A stretch of 64,000 nt of DNA from CAUVKI01 sp963552605. Lineage in GTDB: Bacteria > Bacillota > Clostridia > Tissierellales > Peptoniphilaceae. Numbering within the stretch: the first letter of the stretch is position 1; each line of letters begins with the position of its first letter. Below, in pieces: positions 1-8,007 of this stretch. The translations under genes were made by a program, and so were the position numbers. The DNA lies in contig CAUVKI010000005.1 in the NCBI GenBank assembly GCA_963552605.1, positions 1 through 64,000 of the forward strand, given 5' to 3'. Below the pieces are notes generated by a model. It was given only the letters and a program-made list of their open reading frames with translations, did not search any database and was not told the origin of the DNA.

Positions 1-160
1 TGTGTAGCATAAAGAATGAGCCTATGGCAACAAATACACAAATCAGCATGAGCAAGTACAGTATCGCTGTTCCTACACTAAGCAAGAATGTTAAAAATGC
101 AGTAAGAATACTTAACAGCAAGCTGATTGGAAATAAAATTATTTTTATTATCCATCTCAT
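1..160 (-). CDS. CD1845-family small membrane protein of a conjugative element (partial)
   Basis: The gene runs off the left edge of the window. It begins at ATG 160 on the minus strand behind a GGTGGAG ribosome site, and the 53 visible residues start MRWIIKIILFPISLLLS and continue as almost uninterrupted hydrophobic sequence, enough for one or two membrane segments. The pattern matches the small CD1845-type proteins carried by Tn916/CTn-like conjugative elements of Firmicutes. That assignment is from memory of the family and was not searched. Its start overlaps the stop of the 23-codon ORF upstream (ATGA), so the two are translationally coupled. It implies that an integrative conjugative element lies to the left. 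The function of the family is unknown. Confidence 0.6.
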   Translation of the reverse strand, partial: MRWIIKIILFPISLLLSILTAFLTFLLSVGTAILYLLMLICVFVAIGSFFMLH

Positions 161-228
161 TTATTCTCCACCGCCTTTGCTAATGGAATAACTGACATAA
201 TGGCTTGAAATATTTTTCTACATATCAT
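157..228 (-). CDS. 23-residue leader-like peptide upstream of the CD1845-like gene
   Basis: A short minus-strand ORF starts at ATG 228, preceded by a strong AAAGGAGG site, and reads MICRKIFQAIMSVIPLAKAV plus three residues. Its TGA stop overlaps the ATG of the next gene (ATGA). The good ribosome site and exact coupling argue that it is translated, but it has no recognised family. It could be a real small conjugative-element protein or a coupling leader for the downstream gene. Confidence 0.4.
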   Translation of the reverse strand: MICRKIFQAIMSVIPLAKAVENK

Positions 229-257
229 AAAAGCCTCCTTTTCGATATTTTGTTTGA

Positions 258-324
258 TTTTAAAAATAGGGATACAGTGCTGAAAGCTCCTATTTATCAA
301 GCTTTTTCCTCTGTATCCCTATTA
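258..324 (-). terminator. Terminator of the nik/opp-type operon, overlapping the last codons
   Basis: A 13-bp perfect inverted repeat, AATAGGGATACAG (265-277) and CTGTATCCCTATT (311-323), encloses a second small stem (AAAGCT/AGCTTT). Read on the minus strand it is followed by TTTTT, as in a rho-independent terminator. It starts inside the stop codon of the truncated binding-protein gene and lies between that operon and the conjugative-element genes. Confidence 0.6.
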
Positions 325-1437
325 TATCTCAAGCCCATCTGCATCAATCCAACCCGCCCGTTCAAGCAATTCTTTTGCCTTATCGGGGGAATATGAATAG
401 CTGTCGGTTTTTACATTGCAGTAAGGCAGCTTGGCATCAAGGATGGAGCTTGCTTCCTGTTCTATACCTCCCAAGATATTTGTGCGAGTCGACTCCCGAT
501 TGACTGCATAATTTACCGCCTGCCTTACCGTTCGCTCATCAAAGGGTGAAATATTGGTGTTCATTCCGGCATATCTCGTCTGAATAGGAGTGTCCGAAGT
601 TTTTCCGTCGAATGCGTCGTCTTTCACCAGTGAAGAATAAGAATCGTAACTTATGTTATTTGCCCCCAATATCATATCAATTTCTTTGTTCTTCAAAGCT
701 AAAAGCTTAGCGTCATTGTCCGGTATAGTTTTGATTTGAAAACTGTCAACGCTCGTTTCTTTCCGAGTGTAGTTCGGATTTTTAACGAAAGTATAGATGT
801 TGTCTTTTTTCTCGCCGCTATACATATAGGGACCTGTCCCTAAAGTGGATGTCTTTATAACCTCTGCTAATGTTCCGTCGTCATTGAATGCTTTCGGGGA
901 CATAATCCCCATAGGAAGAGGCAGAGTGAAATCCGTAAGAGCTCCATAGTAAGGCGATGAGAGTTTTATGGCAACGGTATATTTATCTATGACATCAACT
1001 TTTTCTATCAGTGTGCTTGTCAAACCATATACTCCATTGTAGGTTCCCAAATTTTTTCCCACATTCTCAAAATTTATTTTTATGACCTCGGAGGTGAGTT
1101 CCTCTCCGTCTGAAAACTTTATCCCCTCGTTAAGCTTGAAAGTATAGGTCATCTTATCACTGCTGATTTCCCAACTCTTGGCGAGGGCGGGAACAATTTT
1201 CCCGTCTTCATAGTTCACAAGAGTTTCATAAAAATTGCTGATGTAATAAAGCAGCCCGTAGGTGCCGTTAGCCATAAGGGGCTCCTGAAACACGGAAAAG
1301 CCTCCATCAAAATTCCAGCTTTCACAAAATACCAAAGTCTCCGGCTTGTTGTCGAATTCCTTTTCCGAGCCGCAACCTGTAAAAGCTGCAAGGATTAAAA
1401 TGAGCAAAAATACTGCCAAGTGTCTTTTCATTTTCAT
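322..1437 (-). CDS. Nickel/peptide ABC transporter substrate-binding lipoprotein, C-terminally truncated
   Basis: This is the last gene of the importer operon. A lipoprotein signal ends in FTGC near residue 22, so the protein is predicted to be anchored outside the membrane. The body is a family 5 (NikA/OppA/DppA) binding protein: the opening ETLVFCESW resembles nickel-type members, followed by YETLVNYEDGKIVPALAKSW and a late FDERTVRQAVNYAVNRE block. Homologues are usually about 500-540 residues. This one stops at 371, just after ERAGWIDADG, where relatives continue for another 130-170 residues completing lobe I. The break coincides with a terminator hairpin and the adjoining conjugative-element genes, so a rearrangement probably removed the 3' end. 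Start ATG 1437 overlaps the upstream ATPase stop. The ligand (nickel, metallophore or peptide) is not decided, and the truncated protein may not bind it. Confidence 0.8.
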   Translation of the reverse strand: MKMKRHLAVFLLILILAAFTGCGSEKEFDNKPETLVFCESWNFDGGFSVFQEPLMANGTYGLLYYISNFYETLVNYEDGKIVPALAKSWEISSDKMTYTFKLNEGIKFSDGEELTSEVIKINFENVGKNLGTYNGVYGLTSTLIEKVDVIDKYTVAIKLSSPYYGALTDFTLPLPMGIMSPKAFNDDGTLAEVIKTSTLGTGPYMYSGEKKDNIYTFVKNPNYTRKETSVDSFQIKTIPDNDAKLLALKNKEIDMILGANNISYDSYSSLVKDDAFDGKTSDTPIQTRYAGMNTNISPFDERTVRQAVNYAVNRESTRTNILGGIEQEASSILDAKLPYCNVKTDSYSYSPDKAKELLERAGWIDADGLEI

Positions 1438-2243
1438 AAAATTCTCCCTTCTGAATTTCTTTGAATTTTTCTATGCCTATCGTGCGGGGATTTTGCGGGC
1501 ATTGCGGCAATCAATTCTTTTGAATAGGAGTCGGAAAAAGAGTCGTATGAAATTGCATTTGGAATTTCCTCAATTATCTCTCCGTTCCTCATCACAAAAA
1601 TATATTTTGACATATAGAGAGCTGCGTCGATGTCGTGCGTAATAAAAAGATAGGTGTTTCCGAGGGATTCCCTCAGACTAAGAAGCAAATCCAATATTTT
1701 TTTCTGTACGGTGACATCCAATCCGCTTACGGACTCATCAAATATTATGAGTTTCGGTTTAATGGACATAGCCCTCGCTATACAAACTCTGCTTTGCTGT
1801 CCTCCGCTTAATTGATGAGGATAGCGGTCTAATATATCCTCATTCAACTCAACATCTCCAACGATGTTTTTCACCTTTCTTTGTATTTCCATTTCACTGA
1901 GCCGACAGAGTTTGCGCAGAGGCTCAGCTATACTGTCGTACACTTTTTTTCTTGGATTGAGAGCGGATTGAGTATCCTGAAGAACCAGCTGAATATCTTT
2001 TCTCATCTTGCGATATTCATCTTTTGACAACTTCCATATGTCCTTATCACGATACAAAATCTTTCCGCCGCTCGGTCGAAGAAGCGCTGCTAGCATCAAG
2101 GACAGTGTGCTTTTTCCGCTTCCGCTCTCTCCCAAAAGAGAATATGAAGTATTTGAAAGAAGGGAAAGGGAAACATCACTCACAGACACAAAGCTATTCT
2201 TTGCGACCTCAAATTTTTTCGTAACGTGTTCCGCTCTGAGCAT
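1434..2243 (-). CDS. ABC importer ATPase, NikE/OppF type
   Basis: This 269-residue ATPase is the second nucleotide-binding subunit of the importer. It has Walker A GESGSGKST near residue 38, signature LSGGQQSR, Walker B LIIFDESVSGLD and the switch histidine in FITHDID. With the neighbouring ATPase it would form the cytoplasmic motor that powers uptake through the two permeases. It lies three bases after the upstream ATPase gene and overlaps the binding-protein start by four bases. Length and motifs are normal for NikE/OppF/DppF. The family is certain, the substrate is not. Confidence 0.88.
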   Translation of the reverse strand: MLRAEHVTKKFEVAKNSFVSVSDVSLSLLSNTSYSLLGESGSGKSTLSLMLAALLRPSGGKILYRDKDIWKLSKDEYRKMRKDIQLVLQDTQSALNPRKKVYDSIAEPLRKLCRLSEMEIQRKVKNIVGDVELNEDILDRYPHQLSGGQQSRVCIARAMSIKPKLIIFDESVSGLDVTVQKKILDLLLSLRESLGNTYLFITHDIDAALYMSKYIFVMRNGEIIEEIPNAISYDSFSDSYSKELIAAMPAKSPHDRHRKIQRNSEGRIL

Positions 2244-2246
2244 AAA

Positions 2247-3023
2247 TCAACCTCCTTTCAAGTTACTTGCTGCGAGTAATTCACGAGTATATTTATTAAG
2301 CGGATTATCGAATATTTGATAAACCGACCCCTTTTCTATAACTTCACCATTTCTCATCACCAGCACATCGTCAGCCAGTTCAAAAAGAACTCCAAAATTA
2401 TGTGTAACAACGATGATTGCGACATTTGATTGCTTTATTTTTTTTAATTCTTCCAACACGAGAGCTTGCGTTTTGATATCTAACGCTGTTGTCGTTTCAT
2501 CTGCAATAATGAGTTTTGGAGAGAGCAGAAGCGTTAAAGCGATCATAATTCTCTGCAACATTCCTCCGCTCAATTCATAAGAGTAACTGTTAAGAATACG
2601 CTTCGTTTCGTATAATCCCAATTCCATAAACTTCATCTCAATGTCTTTTAACAAATCTTTTCCTGAGACTTTTTTATGTGCTCTGAGAGTTTCAACAATT
2701 TGAGATTTTATCTTACTCGTGGGACTGAAAGCACTCATCGGATTTTGCATAATCATTGCGATACATTCTCCTCGGATGCGATTCAATTCAGAATTTGATA
2801 ATCCGAAAATATCCGCATCTTTAAAAATAACTTCTCCTCTAACATCAAAAATATCCTCATCCAACAATCTCATTATCGCCCTACAAACAAGACTCTTTCC
2901 GCTGCCGCTTTCTCCGATAATTCCCAAGATTTTCCCCTCATTGAGCGTAAAGCTTATGTTCTTCGTCAAGTATTCCTTATTTCCTTTGAGATTTATTGAT
3001 AAATCTCTAACCGTGAGCATCAT
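2247..3023 (-). CDS. ABC importer ATPase, NikD/OppD type
   Basis: The 258-residue product carries Walker A GESGSGKS, a Q-loop (MIMQNPMSAFSP, typical of Opp/Nik ATPases), signature LSGGMLQR, Walker B LIIADETTTALD and the H-loop VVTHNFG. It is the first ATPase subunit of the importer. The start ATG 3023 overlaps the upstream permease gene by 17 bases. It ends before the usual C-terminal iron-sulfur-like extension of OppD/DppD, fitting the shorter NikD subgroup. Confidence 0.88.
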   Translation of the reverse strand: MMLTVRDLSINLKGNKEYLTKNISFTLNEGKILGIIGESGSGKSLVCRAIMRLLDEDIFDVRGEVIFKDADIFGLSNSELNRIRGECIAMIMQNPMSAFSPTSKIKSQIVETLRAHKKVSGKDLLKDIEMKFMELGLYETKRILNSYSYELSGGMLQRIMIALTLLLSPKLIIADETTTALDIKTQALVLEELKKIKQSNVAIIVVTHNFGVLFELADDVLVMRNGEVIEKGSVYQIFDNPLNKYTRELLAASNLKGG

Positions 3024-3840
3024 ATCCCTCCTTAGGAGACAATATATCTCTTAACGCCTCGCCAAAAAGATTAAACCCTGCCGAGGTTAAGAGAATACAT
3101 ATGCCGGGATATACAATCAGCATAGGCTTGGAATACAAATATTGCTTGGCATTGCTGAGCATAGCTCCCCATTCGGGAGTATCCGCACCCAACCCCAGAC
3201 CCAAGAAAGAATAACCTGAAATCATAAGTATGATAGAAGCGACTCCTGTACTGAAATATGTTATAAGAAGCGGGGCTATATTGGGCAGTATGTGTTCTGT
3301 CATGATTTCAACATCTCTACATCCCGAAATTTTTGCGGCTGTGACATACCCCTTGTTTTTCTCTTCCAGAACATAACTCCTAATCACCTTTACGAACCAG
3401 ACCCACATAGATAAAATCACCGAAAGCAACAAATTAAGAATACCTTGTCCCAAAACATTTATAAATGTCAACACGATTACAAGCGGTGGAAAAGCCATAA
3501 AAATATTGCATACCGTAATCAATATCTTATCGAAAATTCCTCCCAAGCCTGCGCCAAGCATTCCTAACGCAGTTCCGATAAAAGCAAGTATCAGCAATGT
3601 GGGGATTGCAAGTCCGACAGAATACCTTGCTCCGTAAATCAACATAGATAAAACACAGCGACCGAACTGATCCGTGCCGAGAGGATATTTTGGTGTCGGC
3701 TCCAAAAATTTTTGGCTTATGTCTATAAGAGTCGGGTCATTCGGCGCAATAATCGGAGATGCTAAAGCGACAAATATAACTGCCGAAATCAAAAAAAAAC
3801 TGAAAACCGGTCGTGGATTTTTAATCATTCGCTTTGCCAA
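3007..3840 (-). CDS. ABC importer permease, NikC/OppC type
   Basis: This 277-residue inner-membrane permease is of the binding-protein-dependent type. It has an N-terminal hydrophobic helix (VFSFFLISAVIFVALASP), the OppC/NikC motif PKYPLGTDQFGRCVLSMLIYGAR, several further membrane helices and a C-terminal YPGICILLTSAGFNLFGEALRD. The start is TTG at 3840, one base after the previous gene's stop and preceded by GAGGTG; an alternative ATG lies at 3828. It pairs with the upstream permease to form the channel. Confidence 0.87.
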   Translation of the reverse strand: MAKRMIKNPRPVFSFFLISAVIFVALASPIIAPNDPTLIDISQKFLEPTPKYPLGTDQFGRCVLSMLIYGARYSVGLAIPTLLILAFIGTALGMLGAGLGGIFDKILITVCNIFMAFPPLVIVLTFINVLGQGILNLLLSVILSMWVWFVKVIRSYVLEEKNKGYVTAAKISGCRDVEIMTEHILPNIAPLLITYFSTGVASIILMISGYSFLGLGLGADTPEWGAMLSNAKQYLYSKPMLIVYPGICILLTSAGFNLFGEALRDILSPKEGYDAHG

Positions 3841-4779
3841 TTAAACAGCACCTCTTTTCTTTGAACGCATATGTGGATTTAGTAATCCGTTTACGATCTC
3901 ACCGACTTCATTGCATACAACAAATACAACTCCAAGTATCAAAACGCAGCCGGTAATTGCCGGAACATCTCCGGTTATAACACTGCTCACAAAATACGAA
4001 CCCATACCCTGCCAAGAGAATACGCTTTCCACGATGGTGCTTCCCCCGATCATCATTCCGATGTTTTGAAAAAATAAAGTTACCATCGGAGGAAGTGCGT
4101 TTTTAAGAACATATTTCCACAAAATCAGTCTATCGGATAATCCTCTCGCCCTTGCATAGATAACATAATCTTCCTTCATATTTTCAAGTAATAACGTCTT
4201 AAGCATTCTCACAGCTGCACTCGTTATAGGAATTGCCAATGTAAAAGAAGGCAGAATTATGCTTTTCAGATTTCCAAAATCAACCACCTTGAATATGGGA
4301 ATACAAACGGCAAATGCGGTCAACAGCAGGTATCCGAGCCAAAAAGACGGAATGGATATCCCAAGTATCGTAAATATTTGCAGAAATTTTTTAAATAGAA
4401 ACTTTCTCTTGGAGACAGACAACAAACTCAGAGAAACGGTCAAAATTAAAATCCAAAATAATGCCGCCGCAACCAACACAACCGTGGCTAAAAATTTACC
4501 TGCAATATCCCTTGAGACGGGGTTATTCGTCTGATATGAAATTCCAAAATCACCTCTCAAAACCCCTCTCAGCCAGAGTTCATATCTTAGGTGAAAGGGT
4601 TTATCCAATCCCTTTTCCTTGCGAACCGTTTCAATTTGTTCAGGAGTAGGATTCCCATATATATGATGTGCAATGGCTCTTGCAGAATCTATGGAAGAAA
4701 TGTCGGATAAAAAGAATGACATAAAACTTACCGCAAGCAGTACAAAGAATAAATATAAAATTTTTTGGAAAATTCGCAT
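3841..4779 (-). CDS. ABC importer permease, NikB/OppB type
   Basis: First gene of the importer operon, 312 residues, with an ATG at 4779 behind GGGAGG. It shows the OppB/NikB signature: a single N-terminal helix, the periplasmic segment DKPFHLRYELWLRGVLRGDFG, then the EAA-like loop DYVIYARARGLSDRLILWKYVLKNALPP that contacts the ATPases. It forms the translocation path with the second permease. The order permease-permease-ATPase-ATPase-binding protein puts the ligand-binding gene last, unlike classical oppABCDF but seen in several metal or metallophore-type systems. The nearby AraC-type gene is a plausible regulator. Confidence 0.87.
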   Translation of the reverse strand: MRIFQKILYLFFVLLAVSFMSFFLSDISSIDSARAIAHHIYGNPTPEQIETVRKEKGLDKPFHLRYELWLRGVLRGDFGISYQTNNPVSRDIAGKFLATVVLVAAALFWILILTVSLSLLSVSKRKFLFKKFLQIFTILGISIPSFWLGYLLLTAFAVCIPIFKVVDFGNLKSIILPSFTLAIPITSAAVRMLKTLLLENMKEDYVIYARARGLSDRLILWKYVLKNALPPMVTLFFQNIGMMIGGSTIVESVFSWQGMGSYFVSSVITGDVPAITGCVLILGVVFVVCNEVGEIVNGLLNPHMRSKKRGAV

Positions 4780-4920
4780 AATCCTCCCAACTTTTCCACA
4801 AAAAAAGAATATGAATGATTAGACCCGGCCAACCGATTTCACATTCTATACGAAATAACGAAATTATACAAAAGAGCAAATGTAATTTTAAAATCACTCC
4901 GGATTATTTTAAATTTAAGC
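4780..4920 (-). promoter_or_regulatory. Leader and probable promoter region of the ABC importer operon
   Basis: Between the operon start and the dead AraC fragment the minus strand has a TATAAT at plus coordinates 4863-4868 and a second possible -10 (TAGAAT) closer to the gene. Neither has a good -35 at the right distance. A weak, activator-dependent promoter would suit control by an AraC-type protein, but this is inference. Confidence 0.35.
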
Positions 4921-5029
4921 AGAAACGACAAGAAGTAATAATAAATTTAAAAATATCGTGATATAAAAAAATAATATCCCGATATTATTTCACTCCATAA
5001 AGATTACGGTACTCCTGTGGCTTCATACC
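4921..5029. repeat. Direct repeat, left copy (matches 8008-8113)
   Basis: This stretch, from AGAAACGACAAGAAGTAATA through the hairpin into the AraC 3' codons, aligns almost base for base with 8008-8113, with a few substitutions and small indels. The two copies lie in the same orientation and enclose about 3 kb holding the group II intron and two small accessory genes. Confidence 0.75.
4952..4986 (-). terminator. Hairpin after the AraC fragment, duplicated at 8039-8070
   Basis: AATATCGTGATAT and its near-complement ATATCCCGATATT form an almost perfect stem around an A/T loop directly after the dead AraC stop codon. The same hairpin follows the intact regulator gene, so it was copied with the gene end. 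It is a plausible terminator for the AraC gene. Confidence 0.45.
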
Positions 5030-5090
5030 GAGCCATATCTCCGGTACAGGAAACTTCTGCGAATAACTTTGCCCTTTTTTTCAAAAGCGG
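4985..5090 (-). pseudogene. 3' fragment of an AraC-type regulator gene
   Basis: The minus strand ends in codons for GMKPQEYRNLYGVK and a stop, nearly the same as the end of the intact regulator at 8069 (GMKPQEYRNLHGVK). Just upstream a KLFAEV segment corresponds to KLFRET of the intact gene, but about 20 extra bases lie between the two parts and shift the frame. No helix-turn-helix remains. It is a dead remnant. It suggests that an AraC gene once sat directly before the importer operon. Confidence 0.7.
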
Positions 5091-5115
5091 ATGTCTTCAA
5101 AACTTTTGCGCAAAT

Positions 5116-5152
5116 AAAAAAAGAGAGATTGATTTCAATCTCTCTTTTTTAT
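5116..5152. terminator. Bidirectional terminator beside the group II intron
   Basis: AAAAAAGAGAGATTGA pairs with TCAATCTCTCTTTTTT as a near-perfect palindrome with A and T tracts on both sides, so it can act on either strand. On the minus strand it would end the interrupted secreted-protein gene. On the plus strand its T tract ends only a few bases before the predicted intron 5' end. Confidence 0.75.
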
Positions 5153-5153
5153 C

Positions 5154-6990
5154 GTATGACGGGCATGCCGTCAATCTGTGGTGAAAGTCCACAAGGGGCG
5201 TAGTTGCCGACGAACCCTAAAGCGACTCCCAAGGTTTGTATCGTGAGATACAGGCGAGAAGAAGGGATAGCGAAATCGTAGCCTGACGAACAGAAACCTG
5301 ATAATAAGGCGTATATGGCGGATAAGCTGGCAATAGGCAGCGAAGTCCAAAAGGCAATCGTAACCCATATGCGTAAATCAGGCAGGTAGACGAGGAAAGA
5401 TTGACGACTTATCCCGTGAGGTCTCACAGGCGGTTCCATTAGCCGTAGTAACAACGAACTGTGAGAAGTCAGCAGAAGCCATAGTAGGCGAAAGCCGAAG
5501 GGTTGAACAACAAAACGTGCAAAACGAATGTATGTCTTGATGGATATCCGATAGCGGATGTAGGCAAAACGTAAATGAGCTGTAAACGCATTAATATAGG
5601 AGTATACCATAAAGAGCAGAAAGGAGAGGAGCACACAGAGTATGTCAGAGTTACTTGAAAAGATACTGTCAAGAGAGAACATGAACGAAGCATACAAAAG
5701 GGTTAAAGGCAATAAAGGTGCCGGTGGCGTGGATGACATGGAAATCGAAGATTTACCTGAATACATCAGGGGAAATTGGAATAGTATCAAAGAGCAAATC
5801 AGAACGAGAGAGTACAAACCACAACCTGTAAGGCGTGCAGAAATACCAAAGCCTGACGGAAGCAAGCGTAAACTTGGAATACCGACCGTAATGGACAGGG
5901 TAATTCAACAGAGCATAGCACAGATAATAAGTCCTATGTGCGAACCACTGTTTTCAGAGAACAGCTATGGATTTCGCCCGAACAGAAGTTGTGAAATGGC
6001 AATCAGGGAACTGCTCATATTTCTCAATGAGGGATATGAATGGATTGTGGACATAGATTTGGAAAAGTTTTTCGACAATGTACCACAGGATAGACTGATG
6101 AGCCTTGTTCACAACATCATAAACGACGGAGATACAGAATCACTAATCAGAAAATATCTGAAAGCGGGCGTGATGGTAGAGGGAAAGTATGAAAAGACAG
6201 ACAAAGGAACGCCGCAAGGTGGAAACTTGTCGCCATTACTATCAAACATAATGCTAAGCGAGTTGGATAAGGAACTGGAAAAGCGGGATTTGCGTTTCGT
6301 AAGATATGCAGACGACTGCGTAATTGCAGTCAGAAGTGAGGCAAGTGCGAAACGTGTAATGTACTCAATAACAGACTGGATAGAGAGAAAACTCGGATTA
6401 AAGGTAAATGCGACCAAAACAAGGATAACAAGACCGATGAAATTAAAATATCTCGGTTTTGGTTTCTACAAGGACAGCAAAGCAAAAGAATGGAAATGCC
6501 GACCTCACACGGACTCGGTAAATAAATTCAAAAGGAAACTGAAAAACCTGACAATCCGAAAATACTCAATGAATTTCAGGAAAAGAATAGAACGTATAAA
6601 CCAAGTGATACGGGGTTGGATAAACTACTTTTCTCTAGGCTCAATGAAAACAGTAATGAATGACATAGACGCTCATTTGCGTACACGACTTCGGGTAATC
6701 ATATGGAAGCAATGGAAAGTACCGTCTAAACGACAATGGGGATTGCAGAAACTCGGCATAGGTAAAGACCTTGCAAGACTAACATCATACGTAGGAGACC
6801 GCTATCAGTGGGTTGTGAGAAAAACATGTGTTGTTAGGGCAATTTCAAAAGAAAAATTGACAAAAGCGGGACTTGTAAGTTGCTTGGATTACTACAACGA
6901 ACGTAATGCTTTGAAGTTATGTTGAACCGCCGTATGCCGAACGGCACGTACGGTGGTGTGAGAGGGGAGAGAAAATCTCCCCTACTCAAT
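5154..6990 (+). mobile_element. Group II intron
   Basis: The predicted intron begins GTATGACGGGCATGCC, a variant of the GUGYG 5' consensus, and continues with the structured GTGGTGAAAGTCCAC domain I region. The reverse-transcriptase gene lies inside. After it comes a domain V-like hairpin (GAACCGCCGTATGCC, then GGCACGTACGGTGGTG, about 6924-6958), a domain VI stem GGGGAGA/TCTCCCC with a bulged A, and a CTACTCAAT 3' end. The ends are assigned by eye and could move by a few bases. It sits directly downstream of a terminator hairpin, the preferred site of group IIC introns, and lies antisense within the last codons of the secreted-protein gene. It appears intact. Confidence 0.85.
5642..6925 (+). 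CDS. ltrA: Group II intron reverse transcriptase/maturase
   Basis: This 427-residue protein begins SELLEKILSRENMNEAYKRV, with the reverse-transcriptase domain over roughly residues 30-290: the GFRPNRSC block, catalytic DIDLEKFFD, the TPQGGNLSPLLSN turn and RYADD near residue 222. A maturase (X) domain follows, with the GWINYFSLG motif, and there is no HNH endonuclease at the C-terminus. It splices its host intron RNA and reverse-transcribes it during retrohoming. Absence of the endonuclease fits introns that use hairpin sites or replication-fork DNA. The reading frame is complete, so the element may be active. Confidence 0.93.
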   Translation: MSELLEKILSRENMNEAYKRVKGNKGAGGVDDMEIEDLPEYIRGNWNSIKEQIRTREYKPQPVRRAEIPKPDGSKRKLGIPTVMDRVIQQSIAQIISPMCEPLFSENSYGFRPNRSCEMAIRELLIFLNEGYEWIVDIDLEKFFDNVPQDRLMSLVHNIINDGDTESLIRKYLKAGVMVEGKYEKTDKGTPQGGNLSPLLSNIMLSELDKELEKRDLRFVRYADDCVIAVRSEASAKRVMYSITDWIERKLGLKVNATKTRITRPMKLKYLGFGFYKDSKAKEWKCRPHTDSVNKFKRKLKNLTIRKYSMNFRKRIERINQVIRGWINYFSLGSMKTVMNDIDAHLRTRLRVIIWKQWKVPSKRQWGLQKLGIGKDLARLTSYVGDRYQWVVRKTCVVRAISKEKLTKAGLVSCLDYYNERNALKLC

Positions 6991-7709
6991 TGGAAACCTC
7001 CACCATAAAGGTTGTAACCATCTTCCGACCGTTCAGCTTTTTTAGATTTTATATACTTCACAAACTCATCAAAGGTGCAGCTTTCTCTTTCATCTCTCTC
7101 TCCGAACTTAAACAGATCCTTATATCGATACGCATGCCATGATTTCTGAGTCATATCAAAGCAGGGAAACACAAGAGAATTTTTGCAGTCAAGCAAGAAA
7201 TATTCACCGGAAATCAAGTTCGTCTTCAAGAATTTAAAGTCCTTCATCTCTTCCACGGTTCTTGAGCTTTCAAATGCTCTAAGCTTTTCAACAAAATTCT
7301 TGGAATCTCCTCCGGAGTTAACATATTTGTAGGAATTTTTAGTCCCCGGTTCAAGCATAACTGCAATAAAAGATTCCGCAACTCCGTTAATCTCGGTTAC
7401 AAATTCCCATATACCCGTATCCATCGGCACAAGCTTATCCTCTTTTTCAAACTTATCCCAGTCAGGAATGTATATCTTTCTGCCTCTTCCCAACCTGAAT
7501 CTTCGCACATCACCGTCTAATTTTAAATCGGGGTTTCTTCTTACCAGATCTCTTACGAGTTGCAGATTGCCTCCTGCAGCTATTATTGCAGCCTTGGGAA
7601 CATCTGATTGTTCAAACTCCAAATCCTCATACACATTCTTACTCGCAGCATGTGAAAAACCTGCAAGAGCAAAGAATATTGCAAAGATTGAAAAAAATAA
7701 TTTTTTCAT
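6834..7709 (-). CDS. Secreted protein of unknown function, 3' end replaced by group II intron
   Basis: The ORF starts at ATG 7709 behind AAAGGAG and encodes a signal peptide (KKLFFSIFAIFFALAGFSHAA). The mature protein has no domain I recognise. Native sequence runs to about residue 239 (YNLYGGGFQ). The remaining 52 residues are antisense reading of the intron 3' end. Joining the flanks across the intron would add only a few codons before a stop inside the terminator at 5116-5152, so the insertion cost little of the protein. Visible features are a charged SKKAERSED tail and aromatic, tryptophan-containing segments such as DMTQKSWHAYRYKDL. The function is unknown. Confidence 0.6.
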   Translation of the reverse strand: MKKLFFSIFAIFFALAGFSHAASKNVYEDLEFEQSDVPKAAIIAAGGNLQLVRDLVRRNPDLKLDGDVRRFRLGRGRKIYIPDWDKFEKEDKLVPMDTGIWEFVTEINGVAESFIAVMLEPGTKNSYKYVNSGGDSKNFVEKLRAFESSRTVEEMKDFKFLKTNLISGEYFLLDCKNSLVFPCFDMTQKSWHAYRYKDLFKFGERDERESCTFDEFVKYIKSKKAERSEDGYNLYGGGFQLSRGDFLSPLTPPYVPFGIRRFNITSKHYVRCSNPSNLQVPLLSIFLLKLP

Positions 7710-7736
7710 TATTGTTGCTCCTTTCCGTTTTCCAAA

Positions 7737-7982
7737 TTACCTGAAATCACACATAGTTATAGTCCAAGAATGACCATACCATTTTCCGCCCCTTACATAA
7801 TTATAATCCAGCAAATAAAATCTGCCGGCTGCGGGATCCATAATTGACACACAGTTTCTTAAGTAATCACACTCCCAAATGCAGAGTCTGATTTCAACCC
7901 CTATAACACGACATTTCCCTCTCAATGGAGAGTATAAATTATCCAAACAAATAAAACAAGCTTTATTTTTTATTTCACGCAT
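7737..7982 (-). CDS. Unrecognised 81-residue ORF
   Basis: A small cysteine-rich ORF ends 27 bases before the secreted-protein gene and on the same strand. It has six cysteines and a C-terminal GKWYGHSWTITMC segment, but no signal peptide, no recognisable family and no clear ribosome site before its first ATG. It starts immediately after the right-hand copy of the direct repeat, so it may be a 5'-truncated remnant of a larger gene cut at the repeat boundary. Confidence 0.3.
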   Translation of the reverse strand: MREIKNKACFICLDNLYSPLRGKCRVIGVEIRLCIWECDYLRNCVSIMDPAAGRFYLLDYNYVRGGKWYGHSWTITMCDFR

Positions 7983-8007
7983 AAGATGTTCTGTATACTC
8001 TTTTCAC

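Noticed and set aside
5149..5865. Minus-strand ORF of 238 codons across the intron 5' region
   Set aside because: It is antisense to the structured intron RNA and the RT start, has no ribosome site and no recognisable family.
5154..6990. Retron or diversity-generating retroelement RT
   Set aside because: The RT has the maturase domain and the surrounding RNA has domain V and VI features, so it is a group II intron protein.
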